NCBI GenBank assembly: GCA_902633585.1
Contig: CACPGZ010000002.1
Span: 57,808-121,807, forward strand
Length of the DNA stretch: 64,000 nucleotides
Source of the DNA: an uncultured Pelagibacteraceae bacterium
Lineage (GTDB): Bacteria > Pseudomonadota > Alphaproteobacteria > Pelagibacterales > Pelagibacteraceae
Reading direction: 5' to 3'
A program made the position numbers and the translations under genes. Below are positions 52,674 through 64,000 of this stretch, piece by piece. Every line of letters starts with the position of its first letter. The stretch's first letter is position 1. A model generated the notes under the pieces. That model was not told where the DNA came from and ran no database searches. It was given only the letters and a program-made list of their open reading frames with translations.

Positions 52674-53570
52674 TTATAATAATTTAGCACACGATTGATG
52701 TAAAAAAGAATGTAATTCAACAAGTTTAGCAATATCTTTATTGTAACCACCCCCTAAAACTCCACAGAGTGGAATTCCTTTAGAAAAAAAATTTTCTGTA
52801 ACAATCTCATCTCTTTTCTTAATCCCTTCATCTGAAATCTTTAATCTACCTAACCGATCGTTAAAATGAATATCAACTCCCGCAATATAAAAAACAAAAT
52901 CAAAATTTTCTTGATTTAATTTATTTAAATTTGATTTTAATATTTCTAGATATTCTTTATCTTCAAGATCATTTTCAAGTTCCACATCACAGTCGCTAAT
53001 TGATTTTTTTGCAGGATAATTTGATTTTGAATGCATACTAAAAGTAAAAACATTCCTATTATCTCTAAATATGTCAGAATTTCCATTGCCTTGGTGAACA
53101 TCTAAATCGAAAATTAAAATTTTTCCAGCTAACCCTTTTTCTAATAAATATTTTGATGCCACTGCTACATCATTGAAAACACAATAACCTGCTCCACCAT
53201 TATAATTTGCATGATGACTACCACCAGCAGTATTACAAGCTAAACCGGAACTAACTGCCAATTTAGAGGCCAATACTGTGCCACCAGTTGCAACAAAAGA
53301 CCTTTTAATTACACTATCGACTAGGGGAAATCCTATTTTTTTTACACCATTCTCATCCAAAGTTTTATTTGTAATATCCTTGATATATTTTTCAGAATGT
53401 GCTCTTAGCAAGGTTTCTTGAGAACACGGATAGGGTGTATGGAATTTTTTTACTATATTTTTTTCAATTAAATAATCTGCCAAATCACCAAATTTATTTA
53501 TTGGAAATTTATGGTCATCACCAATCTTTGCAAAATAATCTTTATGATTAACAACTGGTAGTTCCATCAT
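52674..53570 (-). CDS. Histone deacetylase-like amidohydrolase
   Basis: Zinc-dependent deacetylase fold, 298 residues. Catalytic pair His-His in GGSHHANYNGGAGYCVFND, zinc ligands Asp-x-His in FDLDVHQGNG and Asp in AGVDIHFNDRLG. Bacterial members act on acetylated polyamines or other small amides; the compact form resembles the class IV type. Its ATG overlaps the stop of the 2-hydroxyacid dehydrogenase gene by one base. Confidence 0.88.
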   Translation of the reverse strand: MMELPVVNHKDYFAKIGDDHKFPINKFGDLADYLIEKNIVKKFHTPYPCSQETLLRAHSEKYIKDITNKTLDENGVKKIGFPLVDSVIKRSFVATGGTVLASKLAVSSGLACNTAGGSHHANYNGGAGYCVFNDVAVASKYLLEKGLAGKILIFDLDVHQGNGNSDIFRDNRNVFTFSMHSKSNYPAKKSISDCDVELENDLEDKEYLEILKSNLNKLNQENFDFVFYIAGVDIHFNDRLGRLKISDEGIKKRDEIVTENFFSKGIPLCGVLGGGYNKDIAKLVELHSFLHQSCAKLL

Positions 53571-54520
53571 TATTCAATAACACGAATTGGTTTTCCATTC
53601 ACACACGCCTCAAGAGACTCGATCATTTGACTATAATAAATGTGATAATTTTCAGCTGTCACATATCCGATGTGAGGTGTCAATAATACATTGGGCAAAA
53701 ATCTTAATTTATTATTTTCAGGTAAAGGCTCTTTTTGATAAACATCTAGTCCAGCTCCTGCAATTTCATTAGTTGATAATGCAATAATTAAATCATCCTC
53801 ACTAACTATTGTGCCTCTAGAGGTGTTTATAAGAAATGCTGTTTTTTTCATTTTATCCATTTCTTTCAATGTAATACAATTTTTATATCTCTCACCACCC
53901 TGAACGTGTATAGAGATAAAGTCAGAGTTTTTTAATAAATCTTCTTTACTAGAAGGTAAAACATTTAATTCTTTACATGTGTCCAAATTTAAATTTTCAC
54001 TCCATGCCATGACTTGCATACCAAATGCTTTACCAATTTTCGCAACTTGAGATCCAACTTTACCAAGACCAATTAAACCAAGTATTTTTCCTTTCAGCTC
54101 CACTCCAAGAGTAGTTTGCCAATACCCTTGGTACATATTATCTATTTCCTCTTTAAGATTTCTAGCCAATCCGAGTATTAAAGCCCAAGTTAACTCTGGT
54201 GTTGGATTTACATTGCTATCAGTTCCACTAATAATAATTTTCTTTTTTTTTGCGGTTTCAAGATCAATTGATTTGTTTCTTAATCCAGTAGTAATTATAT
54301 ATTTTAACTTAGTCAAATTTTCCAATAAATTTTTTGTAATTGGAGTTCTTTCTCTCATTATCAATAAAGCCTCAAAGTCTCCTAGTTTATCTAGGGCATC
54401 AGCTTCATCCTCAAATGGTTCACTAAATATTTTAATTTCGTATTTCCCTGCTAATTTTTCAAGATCAACGAATTGTTGAGAAATATTTTGGTAGTCGTCT
54501 AAAATAGCAACTTTAAGCAT
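53570..54520 (-). CDS. D-isomer-specific 2-hydroxyacid dehydrogenase
   Basis: NAD(P)-dependent 2-hydroxyacid dehydrogenase, 316 residues. The nucleotide motif GLIGLGKVGSQVAKIG at about 154-169, FLINTSRGTIVSEDDL (catalytic Arg), and LTPHIGYVTAENY (His at active site). It is distantly related to the formate dehydrogenase in this window but of the phosphoglycerate/glyoxylate reductase type. Substrate undetermined. Overlaps the DMT gene upstream by 8 bases. Confidence 0.87.
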   Translation of the reverse strand: MLKVAILDDYQNISQQFVDLEKLAGKYEIKIFSEPFEDEADALDKLGDFEALLIMRERTPITKNLLENLTKLKYIITTGLRNKSIDLETAKKKKIIISGTDSNVNPTPELTWALILGLARNLKEEIDNMYQGYWQTTLGVELKGKILGLIGLGKVGSQVAKIGKAFGMQVMAWSENLNLDTCKELNVLPSSKEDLLKNSDFISIHVQGGERYKNCITLKEMDKMKKTAFLINTSRGTIVSEDDLIIALSTNEIAGAGLDVYQKEPLPENNKLRFLPNVLLTPHIGYVTAENYHIYYSQMIESLEACVNGKPIRVIE

Positions 54521-55406
54521 TTTTAATTTCCTTATTTGATAAAAATAAACCTAATATAATTAAAATTGCACCAATCAAGTGAAAAAATTGAAATTGTTCA
54601 TTATAAAAGAATATTGCCATTATTGTGCTGAATAATGGAATTAAAGATAGAAATATTCCCGCCCTATTTGCTCCAATAATTGAAACTGCTCCAGCCCAAC
54701 AATAATAAGATCCAATGCTTGGAAAAATTGCGACATAAACTAAAATATAAAAAAGATTACCACTTATCTCAATAATTTTTCCCTGTGCTACATCTAAAAT
54801 AAATAGTGGCAAAAGAAAAATCAATCCAAATGAACAAATTATGTGAACAAGAGTAAGTAAAGAAATTTCAAAAGTTCTTTTTTTCAAATACGCTGAATAA
54901 ATTCCCCAAGCAATTATTGCTCCAATCATAAATAAATCTCCTTTGTTAAAATTTAAGGTAAGCAAAATATTAAGATCAAGTCTCGTAATAATAGATAGAA
55001 TTCCAAACACTGATATTAATAATCCAGATATTTGAAAAATATTTGTTTTCTCAATTTTTAATAGAAAACAAACTAAAATTATTGTTACAGGTATTGCGGT
55101 ATTAAAAAGAGATGCGTTGATTACCTGCGTATGATTTAAAGCATTATAGGTCAATGAAGTGAATATGCACACACTAGTAGAACCCAGAATAACGAATAAT
55201 GATGAATTTCTTCTAATTTGATTTTTTAATTTTAAAATCTCTTTAAATGTAAAAGGAAATAATATTATCCATACTAGACACCACCTTAAAAATGCAAGTG
55301 AGTTTGGAGGTATATTTTCTAAATAAGCAAACTTTCCTAAAGTAAAGTTTCCTGCCCAAAATAATGTAGCAAATACCAGCATTAAATATGCTTTGGTATT
55401 TTGCAT
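54513..55406 (-). CDS. DMT superfamily permease (EamA family)
   Basis: Ten-helix permease of 297 residues with two EamA halves; the opening LMLVFATLFWAGNFTLGKFA and second-half MIGAIIAWGIYSAYLKKR are typical. Downstream of the DadA-like oxidase (4-base gap) and overlapping the hydroxyacid dehydrogenase, so probably part of a unit that handles an amino or hydroxy acid. Confidence 0.85.
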   Translation of the reverse strand: MQNTKAYLMLVFATLFWAGNFTLGKFAYLENIPPNSLAFLRWCLVWIILFPFTFKEILKLKNQIRRNSSLFVILGSTSVCIFTSLTYNALNHTQVINASLFNTAIPVTIILVCFLLKIEKTNIFQISGLLISVFGILSIITRLDLNILLTLNFNKGDLFMIGAIIAWGIYSAYLKKRTFEISLLTLVHIICSFGLIFLLPLFILDVAQGKIIEISGNLFYILVYVAIFPSIGSYYCWAGAVSIIGANRAGIFLSLIPLFSTIMAIFFYNEQFQFFHLIGAILIILGLFLSNKEIKNA

Positions 55407-55410
55407 TTTA

Positions 55411-56652
55411 CTAATTGAATCTTGTTGAGCTATAAGGGGCTAAATTTAAATTAGTGTTTTCTTTAGCTATCATTCCAGAGACAATCTTTCCAGAAATTGG
55501 TCCTAATGTCCATCCCAAATGATGATGACCGAAACAATAGAATACATTTTTATGATTTTTTGATGGACCCATAACTGGCAAAAAATCAGGTAATGTTGGT
55601 CTAAATCCTAACCATTCATCTTCATGATCAGGTAAGTCTCCCAACATGTACTTTGCATTGTTAATCAAATTTTTTATACGAGATTTTGATAAAGGATTTT
55701 TCAATCCTCCAAACTCGACTGTGCCTACAACTCTTAATCCTTGTTCCATTGGAGTAATTCCAAATCCTCGATTTGAAAAAATAACTGGTCTTTGTAAAAG
55801 ATGGTCACAATCTTTAAAATGAACATGATAACCACGCTCAGTATCTAATGGTATTTTTTCATCTAAATTATCAGTTAATTTTTTTGAAAAAGCCCCACAG
55901 GCTATAACTACTCTATCAAATAAAAATTTATCTGTATCAGTTTTTAATATTGGTTGTTCATCTTGAAAGTCTATACTTTTAACGTCCGTTTTTTTAAATT
56001 GCCCACCCTTTTTAAGAAATAAATCAAAAAATTTAAGCAGGATTTTTTTTGGGTTTCTTGCATGTCTCGCGTAGGGATAATAAACACCTGCATGATAAAA
56101 AGGTTTTATATTGGGCTCAAGATCATGAATTTCTTTTTTATTTACAAGCTGCTGTTGAACTCCTAATTCCTTTCTAACATTAATTTCTAATTCTCTACTT
56201 TTTAAATCTTGATCATTCCAAATATATAAGATTCCTTTTTCTTCAACTAAACCATCTATTTTGATTTCATCAAATAATTCATCATACGCTGGCAGAGCTA
56301 AGTCTAAAATTTGATGCATATTTTTTGCAGTGTGCATCATTTTATTTTTTGAAGTATTCAATATAAATTTCATGAACCAGGGGATCATTTTTGGAACATA
56401 ATTCCATTTAAGCGCGAGAGGTCCAGATGAATTCATTAGCATAGCAGGAACATCTAAAAGAATGTCGGTTCTATTCAGAGATAATGAGGCGTATGGGGAA
56501 AAATGCCCGGCATTTCCATAAGATGCCGCTGGGCTGCCTGGGTTTTCCCTATCAAATAAAGTTACCTCAAAACCTTTTTTTTGTAAAAACAAAGCGTTTG
56601 AAATACCTTGAATACCTGATCCAATTATTCCAACTTTTAGTTTTTTAACCAT
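55411..56652 (-). CDS. D-amino acid dehydrogenase-like FAD protein
   Basis: Flavoprotein of the DadA type, which oxidises D-amino acids to 2-oxo acids, giving electrons to the respiratory chain. FAD motif KVGIIGSGIQGISNALFLQK, then DRENPGSPAASYGNAGHFSP, RGYHVHF and FGHHHLGWTLGPISGKIVSG at the C-terminus. I use ATG at 56652 since a TTG upstream (56667) is weak and ATG follows GAAGA. Protein length 413, normal. Substrate within the group is uncertain (proline and hydroxyproline types exist). Confidence 0.85.
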   Translation of the reverse strand: MVKKLKVGIIGSGIQGISNALFLQKKGFEVTLFDRENPGSPAASYGNAGHFSPYASLSLNRTDILLDVPAMLMNSSGPLALKWNYVPKMIPWFMKFILNTSKNKMMHTAKNMHQILDLALPAYDELFDEIKIDGLVEEKGILYIWNDQDLKSRELEINVRKELGVQQQLVNKKEIHDLEPNIKPFYHAGVYYPYARHARNPKKILLKFFDLFLKKGGQFKKTDVKSIDFQDEQPILKTDTDKFLFDRVVIACGAFSKKLTDNLDEKIPLDTERGYHVHFKDCDHLLQRPVIFSNRGFGITPMEQGLRVVGTVEFGGLKNPLSKSRIKNLINNAKYMLGDLPDHEDEWLGFRPTLPDFLPVMGPSKNHKNVFYCFGHHHLGWTLGPISGKIVSGMIAKENTNLNLAPYSSTRFN

Positions 56653-56702
56653 TTCTTCAATATACAATAAATTCTAATATTAAATTAGGTGACAAATTAT
56701 AC

Positions 56703-57828
56703 TTATGCGATGGATTGTTGACTGTGAGTTTTGGCACTCAAGACGATTCCAAATCCGATCATGGTAGCTAACATTGATGAACCACCGTATGACATTATTG
56801 GTAAAGGTGAACCTACAATAGGAAGTAAGCCTAGAACCATGCTCATATTAATCACAATATATATGAAAATTGAGGTACCAAAGCTGTAACAAAATAATTT
56901 TGCAAAATAACTTCTGGAAAGTGTACCTATTATTATAACTCGATAAATTATAATACTATAAATTAAAAGTAATAAAACTGATCCTATAAAACCAAATTCC
57001 TCTGAATACAGTGTAAATATAAAATCAGTATGCTTCTCTGGAAGGAATTCTAGATAACTTTGTGTTCCTTTTAGAAAACCCTTGCCAGTAATACCTCCTG
57101 ATCCAACGGCTATTTTAGATTGTATAATTTGATAACCGGCACCCAGGGGATCTCTATCTGGATTAAGAAAAGTTAATACTCTAAGTTTTTGATAAGGTTT
57201 TAAAAAAGAAATGATAATGGGTAATGAAATTATTGATAATAAACAAGAATAAAAAAAATATTTATGATTTAACCCGGCAAACCACAGTACGATAATACCG
57301 CTTATCGCAATAAGTAATGAAGTACCCAAATCTGGTTGTATAATTACTAGACTCATTGGAACAAAAATGATGATTAGTGAAAAGCAAATTGCATAAAAAG
57401 AATTCACATGTTGTGTCTTCATTCTGTGAAAATATTTTGCAAGACATAAAATAATAAAAATTTTCATTAATTCAGATGGCTGAATATTCAAAAAATATAG
57501 ATCAATCCATCTTGTTGATCCTGATGCAGTAATACCAAAATTTATAGTCCAAATTAACATTCCCAAAACAATTGCATAGGATAAATAACCAAGAGAAAAC
57601 CAAAATTTTATATTGATAAATGAAATCACAATCATCATTGAAAAGAAAACAACAAATTTGATGAAGTGGCTTCTTGTATGAAATAAAATTTCACCTCCAT
57701 CAGTAGAGTACATTGTTAAAAGACTTATAAATCCAAGGATAAGAAGACATGATAAAAGTATATAATCCAAATTGCCAAATTTTTGAAAAAAATTTTTTTT
57801 TGTTGTTAAATCTTGTATATTGATACAT
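56703..57828 (-). CDS. rodA: RodA (MrdB) SEDS glycosyltransferase, 5' end out of frame
   Basis: Peptidoglycan polymerase of the SEDS family for side-wall growth. The open frame from TTG 57770 gives 355 residues with about ten helices and the hallmarks QPDLGTSLLIAISG, AVGSGGITGKGFLKGTQ and PIMSYGGSSMLATMIGFG. The natural ATG at 57828 overlaps the mrdA stop as TAATG, and its frame (MYQYTRFNNKK) joins the RodA frame only if one base is lost in A9 (minus strand). The joined protein would be 374 residues with NFFQKFGNLDYILL, a usual RodA N-terminus. So either a one-base indel, transcriptional slippage, or the TTG start. Confidence 0.85.
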
Positions 57829-59702
57829 TAGATTTCCAAATATTTTTTGTTGTCATAATTTTTTCTGATTTCATGTCTATCGATAATCATTTTAAATAAT
57901 TCTTTGGCTAGTGGAGCTGCTACAGTTCCTCCAGAACCACCATGCTCTATAATTATGCTAAGCGCATATCTTGGATTTTTGTAAGGCCCAAACGCTACAT
58001 ATAAAGCATGATCTCTTTCTTCGTAAGGAATTTGAGATGTTTCAAGATCTAACTCACGATCTCTTTCAGTTATTTTCTTTACCTGTGAGGTCCCAGTTTT
58101 TCCAGCAAATTGATATTTAGGATCATTTAATCGAGATCTGAAGGAAGTACCTCTTACTTCGTTTGTTGAACTAAACATGGCATCTTGAACAATTTTAACA
58201 TTTTGAGCCTTTTTATGTAAAGGCTTAAACTTATCTCCATATTGATTTTCATCTTTTTCTACAATTTTCGGATAAATTTTATATCCACCATTAGCTATTT
58301 GTGCAGTCATCAAGCATAATTGTATTGGAGTTGTTTGAATAAATCCTTGACCAATACCAGTAATTATTGTCTCACCAAGCACCCAATTTTTTCCTAATGC
58401 ATTTTTTTTCCATTCCGTGTTAGGAACTAAACCCTTCTTTTCATTGTCGAATATATCTCTAAAAACTTTCTTCCCTAATCCAAATTCTTTAGCAGTAAGA
58501 CTTAATCTATCAACACCTAATCGCCTAGCAACCTCATAAAAATATGTATCACAAGATTGTTTCATTGCTTCTCTTAAATTTACAAATCCGTGTCCTTCTT
58601 TCTTCCAACAATGTTAAGTTTGCCCGTAAAATTCTAATGGATTTTTGTGTCCTTTGCACTGGACTGTAAAATCTGGACTAATAATCTCATTTTCTAAAGC
58701 TGATAAGGCAACTATAGGTTTGATAGTTGATCCCGGGGAATAATTTCCTGATAATGATTTATTAACCAGAGGTTTCATTGGGTTATTTCTTATAAGTTGC
58801 CATTCATCTTTACTTATTCCAAAGACGAAAGAGTTAGGATCAAAAGATGGAGAAGAATGCATTGCAATTATTTCACCTGTGTAAATATCCATTACGCATA
58901 TGGATCCTGATTTTTCTCTTAGCAATTTATTGGCTAGTTCTTGAATTTTTGTATCAATTGTAAGTTTGATTGTTTCTCCTTTGTCTCCTTTTTGAAATGC
59001 TAATTGACTAATTCTTCTACCGTAAGCATTAACCTCATATCGTTCTACAGAATTTGATCCGATTAATTTCTTCTCAAATGATTTTTCTAAACCCGTTTTT
59101 CCAACTTTTAAACCAGGTACAAATTTATCTTTTATATTTTCATTTGCTAAAATATCATTTTCATTTGCCTGACTAACATAGCCTAAAACATGAGTAAAAT
59201 TTTCTTTATATGGATAATCCCTTGATATTGAAATAACTGGTTTAACTCCATTAAGATCATACAGATGATTATTTATTTTTGAAAATTTTTCCCAACTTAA
59301 ATTATCTGCTACAATTAATGTTTCCCAGGGTTTTATTTCATTTTTTTTTTTTACAATTTTTTTAAATTGTTTTTCACTTAATTCTAATAATTCTTTAACA
59401 CGATAAATCACATATCTAAAATCCTCAACTTCTTCTGGTATGATATGAAGTTGGTAAGCCTCAAAGTTTCCTGCAATAGTGTTTCCAAAATAATCTTTAA
59501 ACTCACCTCTTATAGGGGGTAATTTCCATTCTCGAATTCTATTTTTATCAGAAAGTGTTAAGTATTTTTTATTCTCTTTAACTTGTAAAAAAAATAATCT
59601 ACTAACTATTCCACCTAGAATAATAATCTTAGCCGTCGCAAGAATAAACATTCTTCGATTTAATGAATTTAATTTAGTTGCGCTGTCACTTATATTAATC
59701 AT
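57828..59702 (-). pseudogene. mrdA: Penicillin-binding protein 2, interrupted by an in-frame stop
   Basis: Transpeptidase that cross-links peptidoglycan during elongation, partner of RodA. Two open segments in the same frame, 58614-59702 and 57828-58613, are separated only by TAA at 58614-58616; a Tyr codon there would restore 624 residues, normal for PBP2. The first part has the N-terminal helix, the dimerisation domain and the SxxK catalytic Ser in SPGSTIKPIVAL; the second holds SCDTYFYEV (SxN-type) and KTGTSQV. Thus the stop splits the active site. Surrounding codons (FYGQT then HCWKKEGHG) show no shift. Alternatives: sequencing error, readthrough or genuine loss. Confidence 0.85.
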
Positions 59703-60201
59703 TTAAACTTTTTAAATACCTCTTAAAAAAGATTGAAAATATTATGTAAAATAAAAATGTAAAAAAATTATTTACTATGAAAAGTGTAATATCTAATTCA
59801 TAAGAAAAAAATAAAAATAAAACTGAAAAATTAATTGAGTTAATTAAACTAATTATAAACAAAAAATAGAACCAATCTTTTATTAAATTTGGGCTAATTG
59901 TTATATTTCTAAGGTAAGTAGCAAATATACAAATTAATATATATGATAAAGAACTTAAGCCTAATGGTAAACCGACAACAGTATCATTAAACAGACCTGC
60001 TAAAAAAACGAGAAGATAATCAAATCGTTGATATGCCTTTAAAGCAAAATAAAAAATTAATATAAATGGAAAATTAAATGAAAAGTAATCAATGTTTAGA
60101 TAATTAAAATCAAATTCATTAAACACAGATATAAATAAAACAAGAATTGGTAACCAAGCATATATCTTATAAAATAAATTTTTTTTTTCAAATTTAATCA
60201 C
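59695..60201 (-). CDS. mreD: Rod-shape protein MreD
   Basis: Integral membrane protein of the elongasome, about five helices in 168 residues; the conserved GLFNDTVVGLPLGLSSLSY at about 93-111 identifies it. It overlaps mreC by 8 bases and the mrdA start by 8, which places it in the mreBCD-mrdA-rodA operon. Very Phe/Ile/Tyr-rich but no defect seen. Confidence 0.88.
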   Translation of the reverse strand: MIKFEKKNLFYKIYAWLPILVLFISVFNEFDFNYLNIDYFSFNFPFILIFYFALKAYQRFDYLLVFLAGLFNDTVVGLPLGLSSLSYILICIFATYLRNITISPNLIKDWFYFLFIISLINSINFSVLFLFFSYELDITLFIVNNFFTFLFYIIFSIFFKRYLKSLND

Positions 60202-61414
60202 TTATCTTTCCTTTTCTCATTATGCATTCTTTGTATTCTGGGGTGCCCACTTTAAAACCAGTGCTAAAGAGTTTTTTTGATTGGCACTTTGAGCTATAAA
60301 TTAAATTTAATCTTAAAAATTCTAACTCTTTTTGGTCTAAACTATGCTTCTGAATAATACTTTTTTGAGACTCATTTTCTAACTTTAGCATCTCAATTTG
60401 TTTGTTTAATTCATTAGTTAAAGTATTTAGTTCTTTATTTTCCTCTAAAAATTTAGTGTTACTATCTTCTAAAATTTGCAATTCATCACTTATTAAATCT
60501 AATTTTATTTGCTCAGTATTTGAAGAAACTTGTGTCTGATCATTTTCCTCAATTTCAACTGGTGTTGGAGTTAACTCATTGATCTCCGCAAAAACATATT
60601 TTAATTGAGTAAAATCACTATAAAAGTTGATTAAAATTTTTTCATTATCATTTTTTAAATCAACACTTCCCACAGGAATTCCACTTTTGAAAATTGAGCC
60701 AGTGCCTGATGTATATGCAATTCCTTTATTATCGATTTTGTTTATAAGATCGTTTTTGATATATTTAATTTCACCTTTTTTATCTCCACTACCGACAACA
60801 ATTGCTTGAACATTTCCAGGTGTGATAGAAACAGGAATATTTGAATTTAAATCAGTTAATAATAATACTCTTGAATTTGTATAATTTACTTCTATGACCC
60901 GTCCTACAAGATAGCTTCGATCATAAATATTTGTTCCTATCTTTATTTTTTCCTTGCTTCCTTTATTAATTATTATTGATCTTAAAAAAGGACTTTCGTG
61001 ATCAACAATAACTTTTGCCAAAATCTTTTTTGAGGTAAAGCTATAATTATCAATAAGACTTTTCAGTTCCTCATTTTCACTCTTTATAATTGATGTTGAA
61101 ATATTTTCAGATTTTAATTGATCTAACTCTTCTTTGGTTATTTTATACTCTTTATAAAAAGAGGTGTATTCGTTTAAATTTAAGTATGTAGATTTAATAA
61201 AATTTTCTGGTATTGAAACTATAAAGGAAGATCGATAAACAATTTCGTTTATAATTGATTTAGTTAAACTTATTGCCTTGAAGTTTAAATTAGATAAAAC
61301 AATAATAAAAATTGAAAAAAAAAATAAAGTTAATAAAGAGAATTTTTGTTTAGTGCTTTTATTTAAAAAAGCAGATCTAATTGCTATTATAAAATCATCT
61401 CTGCTTGAGGCCAT
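60194..61414 (-). CDS. mreC: Rod-shape-determining protein MreC
   Basis: Periplasmic elongasome protein that activates PBP2-RodA. N-terminal membrane helix (about residues 27-46), a coiled coil (about 85-120), then the beta-barrel pair with SPFLRSIIINKGSKEKIKIG and YLVGRVIEVNYTNSRVLLLT. Length 406 is longer than average (about 280-370) because of a second charged coiled-coil tail from about 300 onward. It begins 5 bases after the mreB stop. Confidence 0.93.
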   Translation of the reverse strand: MASSRDDFIIAIRSAFLNKSTKQKFSLLTLFFFSIFIIVLSNLNFKAISLTKSIINEIVYRSSFIVSIPENFIKSTYLNLNEYTSFYKEYKITKEELDQLKSENISTSIIKSENEELKSLIDNYSFTSKKILAKVIVDHESPFLRSIIINKGSKEKIKIGTNIYDRSYLVGRVIEVNYTNSRVLLLTDLNSNIPVSITPGNVQAIVVGSGDKKGEIKYIKNDLINKIDNKGIAYTSGTGSIFKSGIPVGSVDLKNDNEKILINFYSDFTQLKYVFAEINELTPTPVEIEENDQTQVSSNTEQIKLDLISDELQILEDSNTKFLEENKELNTLTNELNKQIEMLKLENESQKSIIQKHSLDQKELEFLRLNLIYSSKCQSKKLFSTGFKVGTPEYKECIMRKGKISD

Positions 61415-61419
61415 CTTTC

Positions 61420-64000
<2,581 letters not shown>

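Overview
The window reads as a chromosome segment of a streamlined marine alphaproteobacterium, most likely SAR11 (Candidatus Pelagibacter or a close relative). Reasons seen in the sequence: very low GC, genes packed with gaps of a few bases or 1-11 base overlaps, many ATGA and TAATG junctions, a tandem glycine riboswitch in front of gcvT, two complete branched-chain amino acid ABC systems, several DMT-type permeases, NAD-dependent formate dehydrogenase, and no rRNA, tRNA, IS, prophage or CRISPR. The species assignment is inference from gene content.

Layout. 1-11366 (mostly +): rplI, dnaB, an RND/MMPL-type exporter, cvpA, purF, an HD-domain protein of PhnZ-like appearance, gshA-gshB (glutathione), a DMT permease and an MFS permease. 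11369-15000: cmk, a Lys/Glu-rich coiled-coil protein, a glycine amidinotransferase-like enzyme and another DMT permease. 15149-19408 (+): IscU/NifU-like protein, HPP membrane protein, formate dehydrogenase, secreted MsrA and SelO. 19418-30576 (mostly -): a 2OG-Fe(II) oxygenase-like protein, an FAD oxidoreductase, TspO, an SDR, then a seven-gene run gcvT-gcvH-gcvP-FAD amine oxidase-DUF1365-cfa-DUF3833 lying behind the tandem glycine riboswitch. 30767-34545: 5-oxoprolinase genes (pxpA divergent from pxpB-pxpC-DMT) and a secreted TPR protein. 34603-49932: TerC/YjbE, branched-chain ABC system A (binding protein on +, converging on proC-like-livG-livF-livH-livM on -), an outer-membrane-barrel-like protein, a CsiD/GlaH-type glutarate hydroxylase, azlC-azlD, and ABC system B (binding protein-livH-livM-livG-livF), then a LysE-type exporter. 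50055-56652: DUF2805, glutaredoxin, an inverse-autotransporter-like barrel with a secreted partner, MsrB, an HDAC-like amidohydrolase, a 2-hydroxyacid dehydrogenase, a DMT permease and a DadA-like oxidase. 56703-64000 (-): the elongation operon leuA-mreB-mreC-mreD-mrdA-rodA, with leuA cut by the window edge.

How the genes fit together. The window is dominated by amino acid uptake, export and catabolism (two liv systems, azlCD, LysE, DMT permeases, glycine cleavage, 5-oxoproline, glutarate and D-amino acid oxidation) plus thiol/redox repair (glutathione, glutaredoxin, MsrA, MsrB, SelO). Glycine cleavage supplies one-carbon units and sits directly upstream of a SAM-dependent fatty-acid-modifying cluster.

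The most striking oddities are in the cell-wall operon. mrdA (PBP2) is interrupted by an in-frame TAA between its SxxK and KTG motifs. The 5' end of rodA is out of frame by one base across an A9-T7 homopolymer. The two lesions are adjacent; they may be sequence errors, true decay or candidates for recoding. Other points of interest are the riboswitch-led lipid cluster, the barrel/secreted-protein pair, a hairpin plus T-tract abutting the lysE start codon, and two unlisted small ORFs around 36.7-36.9 kb.
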